From NCBI GenBank assembly GCA_012931725.1, contig CM022946.1, forward strand, positions 2,645,200 through 2,709,199: DNA of 64,000 nucleotides, in the 5' to 3' direction. This document shows positions 44,879-56,673 of the stretch, piece after piece. The notes under the pieces are model-generated. The model ran no database searches. It saw only the letters and a list, made by a program, of their open reading frames with translations, and had not been told where the DNA came from. Numbering within the stretch: position 1 is the stretch's first letter; every line of letters starts with the position of its first letter. The stretch comes from Litsea cubeba. Its lineage: Eukaryota > Streptophyta > Magnoliopsida > Laurales > Lauraceae. A program made the translations under genes and the position numbers.

Positions 44879-47800
44879 ACTAAACTAGGCAGCTTTGGAG
44901 CACCTTCGAAGCGACACACGTCATTTTTTCTATTGATTACTTCTAATCTAGTTGATTTGACCCCACACATTGTAAATGGGCTTATAAAGGCAATCAGCAT
45001 GGTCCACTTAAGTTAAAAAAATAATAATAATAATAAATCTTTGTTCTCACACTCATCAAATTCCAATTCAATCAGAGTAGTATCTATTAGGGGTGTACAT
45101 GGATCGGATTGGTGCGGATTAGCCCAAATTCGTCACCAATCCGTTGCCTTCGGATTGACGGATTTGTAATCCGTCACCAATCCGTTACTGTTGAAATCCG
45201 ATCCGATCCGATCCGATCCGTGGAGGAGCGGATCGGATTGGATTAATCCGTTCAATCCGTTACTGTAGATTACATGGAAAAAGAAAGAAAAAAATCATAA
45301 ATTTTGAAGCCACTGAATTAAAGGGGCATGAGTTGAGAGCTGTATGTCTATTCTATTCATAAGGCCAGTGACTCCTTACATTTTTTTTTTCTTATTATAT
45401 ATATATAATATATTAATTTATATTTAATGACAACGGATCGGATCGGATTGAATCCGCGGATTAAGGATGAAATCCGCCACCGATCCGTTGCTAACAGATT
45501 ACACAATTTCCAATTCGTCACCAATCCGTTGGCCTTCAGATTTGATTAAAATCCGTGGATCGAATCGGATCGGATCGGATTGACGGATTGATGGATTTTT
45601 TGTACACCCCTAGTATCTACCGTCAAATTCTTTCATGCCAAAAGGATGTGATTAAAATAGAAGCATAAAATTGCAGTAAATTTTCACCTATAAGCAGAAT
45701 GCATATATATTGTGTATTTCACTGTCGAGTTTGTGGGGCCTATTTGGATGTAATGTATTCAGGCCATCAAATTATCCTACCTCTTGATATATCAGTCTAA
45801 AAATTTAACGGTCTTTCAACTATAGTATTTTTGAGATTAAATCCAACGGTAAGTAATACTTTGACGAGCATAAAATTAGACATAATTAAATATTATGAGA
45901 AGAAAAGTAATAAGAGTGAAATGAGCTGCACTAAACGAGTGTGGCCCCAAGTGGGGTTGGAACCCAGCAGTCCGCTCATAGGAAGATAATGTGTGGTAAT
46001 GTGACATGTGATTAATCTAATGGCGATTTCTACTATGATTAAATTAAAAATCAAACTAAGGAGCCCTGTGATTAATTAAAAGAAAAACAAACAAAAACAA
46101 TTCCAGGCAAGAACGTGATATCATATTAGAGTCAAACTCGAGCCACACGTAATCAATGACGCTCATGCGTTGTCATCAATAATGATTTAATAGGGTATCC
46201 CTATTGAATCCGGATCCCCCGTTTCCTTCAAACAGGAGGGGCCTTATTGGATGAATTCCTGCGCGCCACCTCCGCACTGCGTGGAAAAACAAAAAACTGG
46301 GGATTCGGACTCATTTCTATATCAAGTGGGGAACTGCATGGTACTATTCAAAATTGGCAGGGTTTACTTATAAAATATAAAGAGAATATTACAAGAAAAA
46401 TCACCAGCTTATATGAGAACTACATCAAAAATTATTTTTTTCCAAGTTGCAAATCCACCCAAGCCACATTTCTTCCGTTTTTCGAAAAGAAGTCATTTCA
46501 AGGAAAAAAAAAAAAAAGAAGATAAAACTCTAAGTTTGATGAAGCTAGTTTGACTTACAAAAATCCCATCGGGTTTGGAGAAGAGAAAAGGAGTAAAATA
46601 GAAAAATTATGAATTTTTACATTTTAAAGGCATGCATAGGGTTGATATCGACCTTGCCCTTTCTAGGGGAGAGTTGGGGAGGGCCAATATTGACACAGAT
46701 CTCATTTCACAATAAAAAAAAAAAAAATTAGAAGTGGTTTCAAGGTCCCTACTTCCGTGCCATCTAAGGTGATTTTTCTGATAAAATCCTCGAATACAAA
46801 CCATTCAAAATATCTTTTGTATTTCCTCATGAGATTTTACTTAAATAGTAATTAGGGCCACAGAAGCATATGAGTTAAGCTCAAATTATATTATGGTGAA
46901 ATTTCTAGGAGATCTCATAAAAAAGGCATTTTTAGTAGCTTACATTATTATTAAAATGATCTCACACACATTCCCACGTAATGATCCCCTGGCTGCTCAA
47001 CTAAAAATACCACTTTTAAAAAAATTCAATTTGCAGTGGTGCATATAACTTCCATATCAGAAACAAGTCATGACCCTGTGTATGTATGAGTTACATGGCT
47101 TTATCCCACATGACGCGCTGTCTATAAACTTGTCTTAATTTGGTCTTGCGGTCAAACCTAAGATGACACATCTTAAAGCAGAAGCGGTTTTTGGATTGGA
47201 TATTGATATTGAGCCATTTCATAAATAGAATGAGTTTGGAACTGCAAGAAAGGATAGTAGATCATATGGCATAATGTAATCGCTCAATCAAAGGCTGAAG
47301 TTGACTCGAGACCAATTTTGTCTAATTTGGACCGGATCTGAATCTGTTTAGGCCGGTGTGAACATGCATATGGACTAAATGAACTGCATGGACGTGGTCC
47401 ATGCATATAAGATGGGCGTAGACACTTCCCCTCAATATCTTAAAGAAGGCAAAAGTGTTCTTACTTGGTTATCTAATCCGAGGTTTGAATCCAGATACGT
47501 CTTCTTCCTATTTGTGCGGTCTACCTTCCCGTGTGCTTGGCTGTAACTGCAGCGAGACCTAACTTGACATTTCTAGTTTAACTTTTGGTTAGGAGGATTT
47601 GAATTCATTCACTCACACAATGGCCCTGAATAGATCAGGGTCTTTGGCCCTGGCCCCCGGAGCCCGGAGTGAATGGCTCGCATGGCACACCCAATGGCAA
47701 ATCCACACCCTATCTTAATACTTGTGGTGATGTGCCATATTATCCCATAGTTACCAAATCACACACACAGAAGTGACAGAAGGACTTGATGCCAGCCGGA

Positions 47801-47972
47801 TTCTGAAGTCAATGGTTACAAGTATCTTATGGAATTTGATATTTTCAAGCTCACTATCAGTCAGTCAAATGGTCAAAGTTCGACTGCTCCTTTTGTCACT
47901 TTCTCCCTCACAATTTCATCCTTAAATCTCTGTCCACCCTTCTCTCCCGGCAGCAACAATTGAGAAGAAAAC
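44879..47972. other. Divergent intergenic region ACX1-B / STP
   Basis: Apart from the MITE at 45087-45610, I see no genes. The last few hundred bases should hold the STP promoter and 5' UTR; a W-box-like GGTCAAAG lies near 47869. Short open frames at 46247-46525 and elsewhere have no recognisable protein. Confidence 0.5.
45087..45610. mobile_element. MITE rich in AATCCGTT motifs, between ACX1-B and STP
   Basis: 524 bp flanked by the perfect 9-bp duplication TAGTATCTA (45078-45086 and 45611-45619). Inverted tips are GGGGTGTACA and TGTACACCCC. Both flanking thirds are packed with CGGATCGGATTGG and AATCCGTTAC-like motifs, and the centre is AT-rich. A 9-bp duplication suggests MULE mobilisation, though an 8-bp hAT reading is also possible. 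Confidence 0.82.
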
Positions 47973-50900
47973 ATGGCGATTGGAGTCGCCATGAAAGGCG
48001 AAAACACCCACTACAATGGAAGGATGACATCCTTTGTCATCCTCTCATGTGCTATGGCAGCCATGGGAGGAGTCATCTTTGGCTATGACATCGGTATTTC
48101 AGGTATCTCTCCCTCTCAACATGACTATGTCAAAGCTCATATACTGTAGTATAGTGATAAATCTCTCCCAAAAACCAACTTTCTTGCTTTCAAATTCAAA
48201 ATAGAGAAATGGGTCATGCTTAATTTTGCTTAATTTCAAACAATTCAGCTGATTTTTGAAAGAAAATGTGAAGGTGGAGTTACTTCAATGGAGCCATTTC
48301 TGAGGAAGTTCTTCCCAGATGTTTATACAAGGATGAAAGAGGACTCTACAATCAGCAACTACTGTAAGTTTGACAGTCAACTACTGACAGCATTCACGTC
48401 GTCTCTATACATCGCTGGCCTCGTCGCCACCTTCTTTGCCTCGTGGATCACCCGCGCCTTCGGCCGCAAGACATCAATACTTGCCGGAGGTGCTGCTTTT
48501 CTAGTCGGGGCTGCCCTCGGTGGGGCTGCCGTTGATGTCTACATGCTTATCTTGGGTCGGATTCTGCTCGGAATTGGTGTCGGATTCGCTAACCAGGTAG
48601 AATATTCCGGCAATGCTAGCCTCTGCATAATATAATTTTATTTTCAAAATTACCCTTAAAATTTACTTACATCTCAATTTACTACTACTACTAGGGAAGC
48701 ATTTTATGTTATCGTGTCTAACTATACTCTCCAGTCAATCCAAACAATAACACCTTTCTAGTCTTCATGTTTACTTTAGAAGCTACATTTCTATTATCCA
48801 TCAAGAGAAATGATCATAAGGTGTGGTGCTTTGTTGGGAACTTTAAATGTAGAATGAAGTGAGGTGAGGCCTCATATCAAGAGAATAAAATAGAAATGAG
48901 TTATGATGGTATTTTATTTTTAATTCAGATATCACTACACTGATTAAACCCAAAGTCATGCTGTGTCTATAAAAAGCCAACCTTTATGTGGGGTCCACCT
49001 GCATGAATGATGATCTAAGAGAGGCAAGGGAAGGGATAGGCACTACACCAAAAATAAAAAATTAGAACGGATTACCGTTCCTAATCCGTGTGTTCCTAAT
49101 CCGTTCATCCGTTCCTAAACCGTTCCTAATCCGTTAATCCGTTTCAAAAATAGGAAATTGGAACGGATGAACGGATTAGGAACACACGGATTAGGAACGG
49201 TAATCCGTTCCAGTTTTTCATTTTTGGTGTAGTGAGGTTTGGAGTCAAATGATCCCATCCTTTGATTTTAGTTCTTCAAGGTTTATTATGCTGTAAATAT
49301 ATTGGAATAAATCCCATAAAATGTCTGATATCTTGATCAATCTCGAGTTAAATCCTTCAACAATTCAATAAGGGTGTGTGTGAAGGAATTGCATTGATCC
49401 CCCTTCATTTAAACAAGAAAGGGAACCAATGAAAAAGGCATTTTTGCAGAATTTGCCTCTTTAATCCAACATTGTATATCTCTCTGAAGAGAGCCTGATA
49501 CTTGAGCACACTTAGCTTTCTAAATTCAGATGGTCATTTCCCATCAATAAATATTCAGGGTCGATCTGATATGTTTCCCAACAAGGGTTATTTGGTAAAT
49601 TTTGTTCAATTATAACGCATAAAATTAATAGAATATTTTATTATTTATCAAGGTATCTATGAGCTAGCAAAGTCTACAGCTCACAACTTTCTCCCAAACA
49701 AAAGATTACAAGGAAAAATGGGTCAATGCCCATATCTTTCTCCATACACGACAAACAAACACGCCTCGTGGAAATATTCCCCAACTCTTACAACCTCAAA
49801 AATTAAATATGCCAATGTAAGAAAATGGAAGATCTTTTTTGTTTTGCAAGTTTCTCAGCATGTGACCACAACAACTTACCATATCTATTTTATACTACTT
49901 TGATGATAAAGAAATATATGTGTGTGAGAGATATAAACCTCTCAACACATTCATGGTTGAATGGGGGTGGCACCCTGGTAGCACGCACATGTTTAGGGAT
50001 AGATCTTTGGGTCTTCAGGTTGATAGCATCACCTCGCCGGTGGGCCGACCTAGAAACCAATAAATAAAAGATATAATCACTTCATCATGATCACCAAATT
50101 CTTATCCTGACTATGTTGGATTAGCTATATAAAATACTTTTCACCATTCCATGGCTGTTCGACCTCATGGAGAGGGAGGAGCCCATGGTTCAAAATCTCG
50201 GCCGATATCTCGCCGAGATATCGGTATCGGCGATACCGGATTATATATCGCCAAAATATCGCGATATATCAGCCGATATTTTGAAAATATCGCCAAAATA
50301 TCAGCTCGACCCCCGGCGGGGGATACCCCCGGACCCCCTCTGCGAAGCGCATGTTTTAGATAAGTGGCAATCTAAATTCAAGAAGACAAAATGATCTACT
50401 TGACCATGATAGCTAGGACTCTTTTGATTGTCTTTCTTCTTCTTTTTTTTTGTGCTTGGATGTCAATTATTATCATAAACTACTAGATATGATATTAAAC
50501 CTATTTAATTATGGTTGGAATGATATAGTAGTAAAGATTGTGTAATATGCTAATTCATGAACGAAAATGTTTTATATTGAGTTAGATTCGATGTTACTCA
50601 CTTATTTTTCCCTAGATCTAGTATTTTAAAGTGTAGATCTAAATTTTTTTATTTCCAAAATTTGGGGCTTTTCTTGAAATCAATTACATTTTTTCACATT
50701 AGTGTTCAAATGCATTGATAATGTGTTAGTTTAAAATAGATCTATACTTTTGGAACAAAAAAGTATGAGTTTTTGCCAAAAATTGTGGTTGCATTATGTC
50801 AGATTTATGATATTTCATCCTATTGATCATGAGCATCAATAATGGTTGCATTATATAAAATACTGGAGAATAAAGCGAACAGCGATACAGACAGGACTCA

Positions 50901-53109
50901 TAACTTAAGGTGACCGAGATTTTGATTTATTGTTGTTACTAATGGAAAAAAATATTGTTTTCCAACATTTTCTAATATTCTGGATTTTCTGAATATTTTT
51001 GTGGATTTTTTTGGATTAAAAAAAAAAATTCACACCGCGACGACCGCGACGGACCGATATCCGCGACGATATCCGCGACGTATCGGTTTTTCGGCCCGGC
51101 CGATACCGCGACTGATACCGAGATTTTAAACCATGGAGGAGCCTAACCATTGAGCTATCAGCAAATTGGCGCCTTGATTAGAATAATTCGAACTAAAATG
51201 CTAAATTTACTGTCTGCTATGGAATTAACTATGAGTTACAGTAATATTTCTATCAAACCTTAGCAAAGTTTGTTTTCAAGGTTAAACTTGTTTAACCAAG
51301 AGTAAACTATGGAGGTTGACTATTATAGCATTTCCATCCCTTCTTAGTGTTTTTAATTAGAACTCGTCCCTGTGAAGGTGGGTGGCTGCTGGCTGGTCAT
51401 ATGGAAAAATTGGAAATAAAGGTAGTTTTCTATAAATATTAGAAAAGGTAGGTGATTATATATTAAATTTTCATTCATAAATCTATGATACCTAGATACT
51501 TGTGTATCCCCAACGTATCCGTGTAGAGCCGATAATTCACTCATATTGGTACCTACTATTGTGCCGATACTTCGAAGTTACAAATTTAACATATATGACT
51601 TACCAAGTCCATTATTGCATATAATTTTTTTATTTTTTTATTTTTCAACATAAAATGTGTTAGAAAGGAATGTAAATGATGATAATTTCATTAATTCAGA
51701 AATATTCTAAACAAATCATTTGGACAATTGCATCTGTGTCCTAAATTTTTAAAAGTGCAGTGTCGTATCTTCTATCTGCATATCCATGTCTTTGGTATTG
51801 GGCATTATAGGACAAAATTCCAATGGGGCCTAGAGCATGTCCTAAAGTCCAGGCTTGGTTATGCTTCAGTGACTGGTAATGTGCCTCAATCTCAGGTTCT
51901 GCTATCAAAATGCCTCATGCATTGATTTATAGAGAATAAGAAGTTGAATCTGTTGTTCAATTGTCATAGTCTTGGTTTTGCTTGAATGAATCTCGGAATA
52001 TGATTTACATGGTGCAGTCAGTTCCACTATATCTATCAGAAATGGCACCACCCCAGTACAGAGGAGCAATCAACAATGGCTTCCAATTCAGTATTGGCAT
52101 TGGAGCTCTCTCAGCAAACCTCATCAACTTCGGCACTGAAAAGATCAGAGCAGGTTGGGGCTGGCGAATCTCATTGGCCATGGCTGCAGTGCCTGCTTCC
52201 ATCCTCACTCTCGGCGCCATCTTCCTTCCTGACACCCCCAACAGCCTCATCCAACATAATAACAATCATGAAAAGGCCAAGGTAATGCTTCAGAGGGTCC
52301 GAGGCACCACCGACGTCGATGCAGAATTCGATGATCTCGTCAAAGCCAGTGCTATTTCTAAGACTATTAACCGTCCATTCCAAAAGATCCTCCAGAGGAA
52401 ATACAGGCCTCAGCTGGTGATGGCAATTGCAATCCCCTTCTTCCAGCAAGTAACAGGAATCAATGTGATCGCCTTCTATGCGCCTCTTCTTTTCCGAACA
52501 CTAGGTCTAGGGGAGAGTGCTTCGCTCATGTCCTCCGTGGTGACAGGGCTTGTGGGCACTGTCTCAACCTTCATATGTATGACAGTAGTGGACAGAGTGG
52601 GACGACGGGCTCTGTTTATAATTGGAGGAATTCAGATGTTCATCTCCCAAATGATGGTGGGGGGAATAATGGCAGCTGAGTTGGGTGATCATGGGGGAAT
52701 GAGCAAAGGCTATGCTTATCTTGTTCTGGTTCTGATCTCAGTCTATGTTGCTGGTTTCGGTTGGTCTTGGGGTCCATTGGGATGGTTGGTTCCGAGTGAG
52801 ATCTTCCAGTTGGAGATAAGATCAGCGGGGCAGAGCATTACTGTAGCAGTGAGCTTTGTGTTCACTTTCATTGTTGCTCAGACCTTTCTATCCATACTCT
52901 GCCATTTCAAATCTGGGATCTTTTTCTTCTTTGGAGGATGGGTGGCAGTGATGACTATTTTTGTTTATCTGTTGTTGCCGGAGACTAAGAACATGCCTAT
53001 CGAAAAGACGGAGCAGGTGTGGAAGGAGCACTGGTTTTGGAAGCGAATTGTTGGAGAAAAAGAAGAGGCTACAGCAGATGGGTCAGCTACAATGTTCTCA
53101 ACCCTTTGA
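47973..53109 (+). CDS. STP-type monosaccharide/H+ symporter (3 exons, 514 aa)
   Basis: Sugar transport protein of the plant STP family (major facilitator superfamily), a plasma-membrane hexose/proton symporter. Exons are 47973-48102, 48274-48596 and 52018-53109, joining in frame to 1545 nt. Visible hallmarks: GYDIGISGGVTS in helix 1 with the proton-coupling Asp (residue 39), GRILLG in helix 4 (Arg139), the sugar-binding segment QQVTGIN (residues 294-300), VGRRA (345-349), GWSWGPLGW (399-407) and the C-terminal PETK (472-475). Cys74 and Cys446 match the pair that closes the extracellular lid in STP10. The length is typical. The first ATG that opens the family N terminus is used. The intron 1 acceptor (TGTGAAG) is purine-rich and should be checked. 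Intron 2 is 3.4 kb and contains two MITEs. The exact STP subclade cannot be assigned by eye. Confidence 0.93.
49041..49234. mobile_element. CACTA-type hairpin MITE in STP intron 2
   Basis: 194 bp starting CACTACACCAAAAAT and ending with its complement ATTTTTGGTGTAGTG, flanked by the 3-bp duplication AGG. The arms pair almost perfectly for roughly 75 nt (GGAACGGATTACCGTTCC, ACACACGGATTAGGAAC), so transcripts would fold into a long hairpin. The loop is made of CCTAATCCGTT repeats. Confidence 0.93.
50184..51134. mobile_element. MULE-type MITE in STP intron 2
   Basis: 951 bp flanked by the perfect 9-bp duplication GGAGGAGCC (50175-50183 and 51135-51143). Inverted tips are ATGGTTCAAAATCTCGG and, in complement, ATGGTTTAAAATCTCGG. 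Subterminal regions carry many GCCGATATC, CGATACCG and GCGATATC palindromes, and the centre is AT-rich and non-coding. Confidence 0.88.
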
Positions 53110-54024
53110 GACCAAACTTTGCACCTTTTCATGGATTTTTCAAAAAAAAATCGAGAATTTCAACCATGAAACCAGTCATGGGAAAAGATTTCATAGAAGG
53201 CACCTCTACATTGCTGAATTGTGTAATAACTTGATTGGTCTACAATTCCCTACAAGACTTGAAGAACAACTAGAATTAAGGTTTCCCTTCACATTTATAA
53301 CCACCATGTATTATTCTCTGTTTTGAGAACACAAAAGTTTTGCATCAAAATAGCCAATATAGATTGTTGCCTGTGATACCAGTTTGTGATGATGCCACCA
53401 AAGAATCATTCATATCCATGGTTCTATCAGTACTCAATAGATGATGAGAGAATGGAATAGATGATTCTAATTTAAAGTCATCATCCCATCAATACTCCAT
53501 AGATTACAAGACATTTGAGTTGGACTCTTATGCCAGTAAATGTTTCTCTATGTTAATGTATACTATTCTAAGCAGAAAGAGGAACAGAAACCCATACTAA
53601 TGTCAACAAATACAATTACACTCAACTACCATTCTTAATCGTGCCCTAAAATTCAAACTTTAAATGAGTTCAAACTTGTAGGCACTCATTTTCCTGAGAG
53701 AGAACATGTACACCTTTACCTCATACACTCACACCTCACTTCTTTAATAATAATCCTTTGGTGGAGCTCATTTTACCATTAATTCATATATATTTAATTC
53801 CTATGCAATCTAATGCAAACAAACAGGCAATAAACCTTTTAAAAAAACTCTCTACATAAAATGGAGAAGGGAACACCTACACTGAAGACCCAAATCAGGG
53901 TTTGAAACAAAGTGGCACAACAAGGATGTATAGAGTACAATCAAGAGAACCTTAAAAAACTCGACATAGCCTTTTCTCCTCTGCCAAGCGTGACCTAAAG
54001 AATTCTTCTCTACTTGTGCATCAA
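53110..54024. other. STP 3' flank
   Basis: Contains the presumed STP 3' UTR and unique AT-rich sequence. No gene or repeat recognised, apart from possible weak ACX1-like sequence running into the remnant at 54025. Confidence 0.4.
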
Positions 54025-54245
54025 TCAAAGAACAGGAAAAACAACTGAAGATCAAGTTGTTCAAGACCAAGTAAAACAAGAAAACAACTAGGACCCAAAT
54101 GCAGAATCCCATCAAGGAACCCAGAAAACAGACTATAATTTGATTGAGAGTGGAACAAATTAAACGTCTTCTCTCTAACGTCAAAAAGTTTAAAACGTGA
54201 TAATCTTCCAGACAAAACTCTTATCTGACTTGAACAAGTTGGATG
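54025..54245 (-). pseudogene. Remnant of a third ACX1 copy (intron 1 / 5' region)
   Basis: Bases about 54025-54120 align with the 5' part of ACX1 intron 1 (44533-44645 in copy B, 13998-14115 in copy A). Shared stretches include TTCAAGACC, AAAACAAC, GACCCA and CATCAAGGAAC. Farther along, CTGACTTGAACAAGTTGGAT (54225-54244) resembles CTGACTTGGGCAAGTTAGAT upstream of copy A exon 1 (14397-14416). Exon 1 itself, which should lie between them, is absent. This looks like a deleted third member of the tandem array on the far side of the STP gene, but it has no coding sequence left. Confidence 0.55.
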
Positions 54246-55038
54246 GGAGGCAGAGTCAGAATTCCACGTGCGCACCAGAATAATTCTTTTTTGCCTATGT
54301 CACAGAAACTTCTCTCTTTATGTACACCCTACAGAGGGAACTACTTTACCTAATCTGTGCAGAAATGGGAGCATGATTGAATAATGTATTCACCAAAGTG
54401 ATATTTACAGTTGGATTTTAAAATGCTGTCTGAACTGTTTCAATCTAGTAGTGGATAGGCGAAATTAGCGAAAGGTCCTTATAAGTGAATGTATCCAGCC
54501 TTTAGTCCAAAGAAAAACTTATTAAGGCCTATGGTCCACTCAGCTAGATTGTTTGCAGCCATAGGTCCCCGCATCCACACTGATTCATTTTTCAGGACTA
54601 AATTGCCCTTTCAACCATTTTAGGCATAACATTTTGAAATTTCAAATTTAAAATTTTATATTATCCCTCCTTCTTCTGCAACGAGCCTAGATTTGATAGG
54701 GTTGGATTGTGCTGATTTCTGCATGTCGTCTTTGTTCTAGGAAAGAGCAGATTCGGATCTTGAAAGGGCCACGCTGATCGAGTTTCCTGCAAAAATTCAA
54801 AATGGAGAAAGAGGTTAGGGTCTGATGCAGCAGACTGATCGAAGAAAGAGAAGACAGGTTTTTCAGCCTCTGGTAGCAAGTCCGGGGTCCCTTCTCCGGC
54901 CAGGGAAATCTGGATCCGATGTGCGTCTCTGGGAACACTCTATTCGTCTGTTCTATGACGACGAGTGGCCCATATCGAATCAACATCCACCCAGGCATAA
55001 ACGATGGTCAAGATCTGCGGGCCTTCGCGCAGATCTGG
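54246..55038. other. Region without recognised gene
   Basis: Mixed-composition sequence. Several short frames are open on both strands at 54680-55040, but I recognise no protein in them. It may belong with the ARF-GEF-derived fragment next to it. Confidence 0.4.
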
Positions 55039-55240
55039 TTAAGTGCTGCTGAGACTGCCAAGTACATTGAAGCAGGTATTGACGATCTGGACTAGGGACT
55101 CGCCGCGGACGAAGACGGAGGGGGAGCGGACGAAGGAGAGCAGGGCGAGCTCAACGGCCTCGTCGCTGAGGCCATCACAGCGGCAGGCGACATCGAGGAG
55201 GCGTGAGACGAACTCGATCTCCTCCAATGGATGGGCATTC
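55039..55240 (-). pseudogene. Fragment of an ARF-GEF (BIG/SEC7-family) gene
   Basis: Minus-strand translation includes VSRLLDVACRCDGLSDEAVE and RSPSVFVRGESLVQIVNTCF, matching the conserved N-terminal helical region of plant BIG-type ARF guanine-nucleotide exchange factors. There the family has a pattern like VRSPS.V.RG..L.QIVRTCYNVYLGS. Here residues are missing before SFVRSP and a Tyr is lost in NVLGS. There is no continuation on either side. It looks like a captured or relocated exon fragment, not a gene. Confidence 0.6.
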
Positions 55241-55321
55241 GTTGTTCAAGATGAGGAGACGTTCTTGTTCTGGTTTCGTGTTCTGCAACCAGAACCGAGA
55301 ACCAGGCAACTGATCATTAAT

Positions 55322-56673
55322 CAATACCCCACATCTTGAAGTACCCCACTCGTTTGTGTTTTCCTTTCATATTAGATCCATTGTCATACCCCTGCTCTCT
55401 TATATCACTAATATCAAGCTCAAGAGTGTTCAAAATATTTTTGAGTGCGTCAAATAGGCCCAATCCTGATGTGTCATCCACAATAAAAAAAATCCTAAAA
55501 AGAACTCTTCAATCTTTGGTGCACTTGATGTAACATCCACAAATCGAATCACAGGCGACATTTACTCTTCATGACTAATATCTGGTGTACAGTCAAGTAT
55601 TATTGAAAAATACTTGGTTTCTTTGATTTTTTGGACAATAGCCTTTTTCACCTCACTTGCTAATAGCTCTATCAATTCATTTTGAATCTTGTGACCAAGA
55701 TAATGATAATGAATTTCCTTACTTTGAATGCGCCGAAGGTGCTCTTTCAGTATTGGATCAAATTCAGCAATCATTTTGATTATACTTAAAAAAATCTCAT
55801 TCTTCTCATGATAAATCTTCTCATTTTTTCCACGAAAAGCCAAATTTCGTTTAGCAAGTGCTTTCACTACAACAAGTAGTCTTAGTAACACTTTTCGCCA
55901 ATGTTCCCTCTCTTTGCTGATTTCTTCTTTCACTTTTCTATCAATTGTTTCATTCTTGTCAAATCTCTTCTTTAGTTCATACCATCTATTACAATGAAGA
56001 AGGTGCTCTGGAGATGATTGATGCTCTGAAAGCCTTCTACTTAGGTTATGCCAGTCACAATATCCTTCACTGTCCAATAGAGAAGTGTTCGCATGTTGCT
56101 TAAACAACTTACAAAAAAAAACAAACAAAAGACCTTATCCAAAGAAACAGAATATATGAGCCATGTTCTATCATTTTCAAATCCATTTGGCATTATGTGA
56201 GTGTAATGCTTTGAAGAGAAATGTCTGCCAAGGTGATCTCTGGGAAAATCAATATTAGTAATTCTTATAGGACCCTTTTCGACAAGTAAATTTCTATAAT
56301 TTTGATCAATCTTGTCCCAATTTGCTAGATCAAAGTAATCTACAACCAAAACATTATCATTCACCAAAGGTTCAACATTCTCATTCACCAAAGGTTCAAC
56401 GTTTTCATTCACTAAAGCCTCACCATCTTCATTTACCAAAGGTTCAACGCTTTCATTCACCAAAGTTTCAACACTTTCATTCAATTCATGTTCTTCATTA
56501 TCATCGTCATTCCTTTCTTCAACGTCAACCAAAGTTCCATTTGAACTTTCTACTTGTCCCTTTTTATAAAAAAACTTCAGTATATCTCTTCTTTGAGATT
56601 GAGCAACATCGTCTAATCTTTATTTCTTTTTCCTTTTCTTAGAGCCAGAAGGATATTTTCTAGTTGGGGGCAT
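55322..56673 (-). pseudogene. hAT-superfamily transposase pseudogene (TTF-type/DUF4371-like)
   Basis: Minus strand from ATG at 56673: MPPTRKYPSGSKKRKKK then an in-frame stop. Next are RLDDVAQSQRRDILKFF and an acidic region with 8-residue repeats, then FPRDHLGRHFSSKHY (TTF-type region) and DWHNLSRRLSEHQSSPEHL. A DUF4371-type block follows (NLAFRGKNEKIY, GHKIQNELIELLASEVK, YFSIILDCTPDISHEE). Broken pieces after it include VIRFVDVTSSAPKIEEFFLG, DDTSGLGLFDALKNILNTLE and EQGYDNGSNMKGKHK. There is a frameshift near 56115 in a poly(A) run, stops, and loss of the C-terminal catalytic and dimerisation parts. It is a truncated dead transposase. Confidence 0.85.
56349..56492 (-). repeat. 24-bp coding repeats in the hAT pseudogene
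   Basis: Six units of 24 bp encode variants of the octapeptide VEPLVNEN. Units differ by a few bases, so the expansion is not recent. Confidence 0.85.

Noticed and set aside
45742..45900. Possible repeat shared with 10790-11050 (GTTTGTGGGGCC, AAAATTTAACGGTC-like)
   Set aside because: Similarity is short and patchy; I could not define ends or target duplications.
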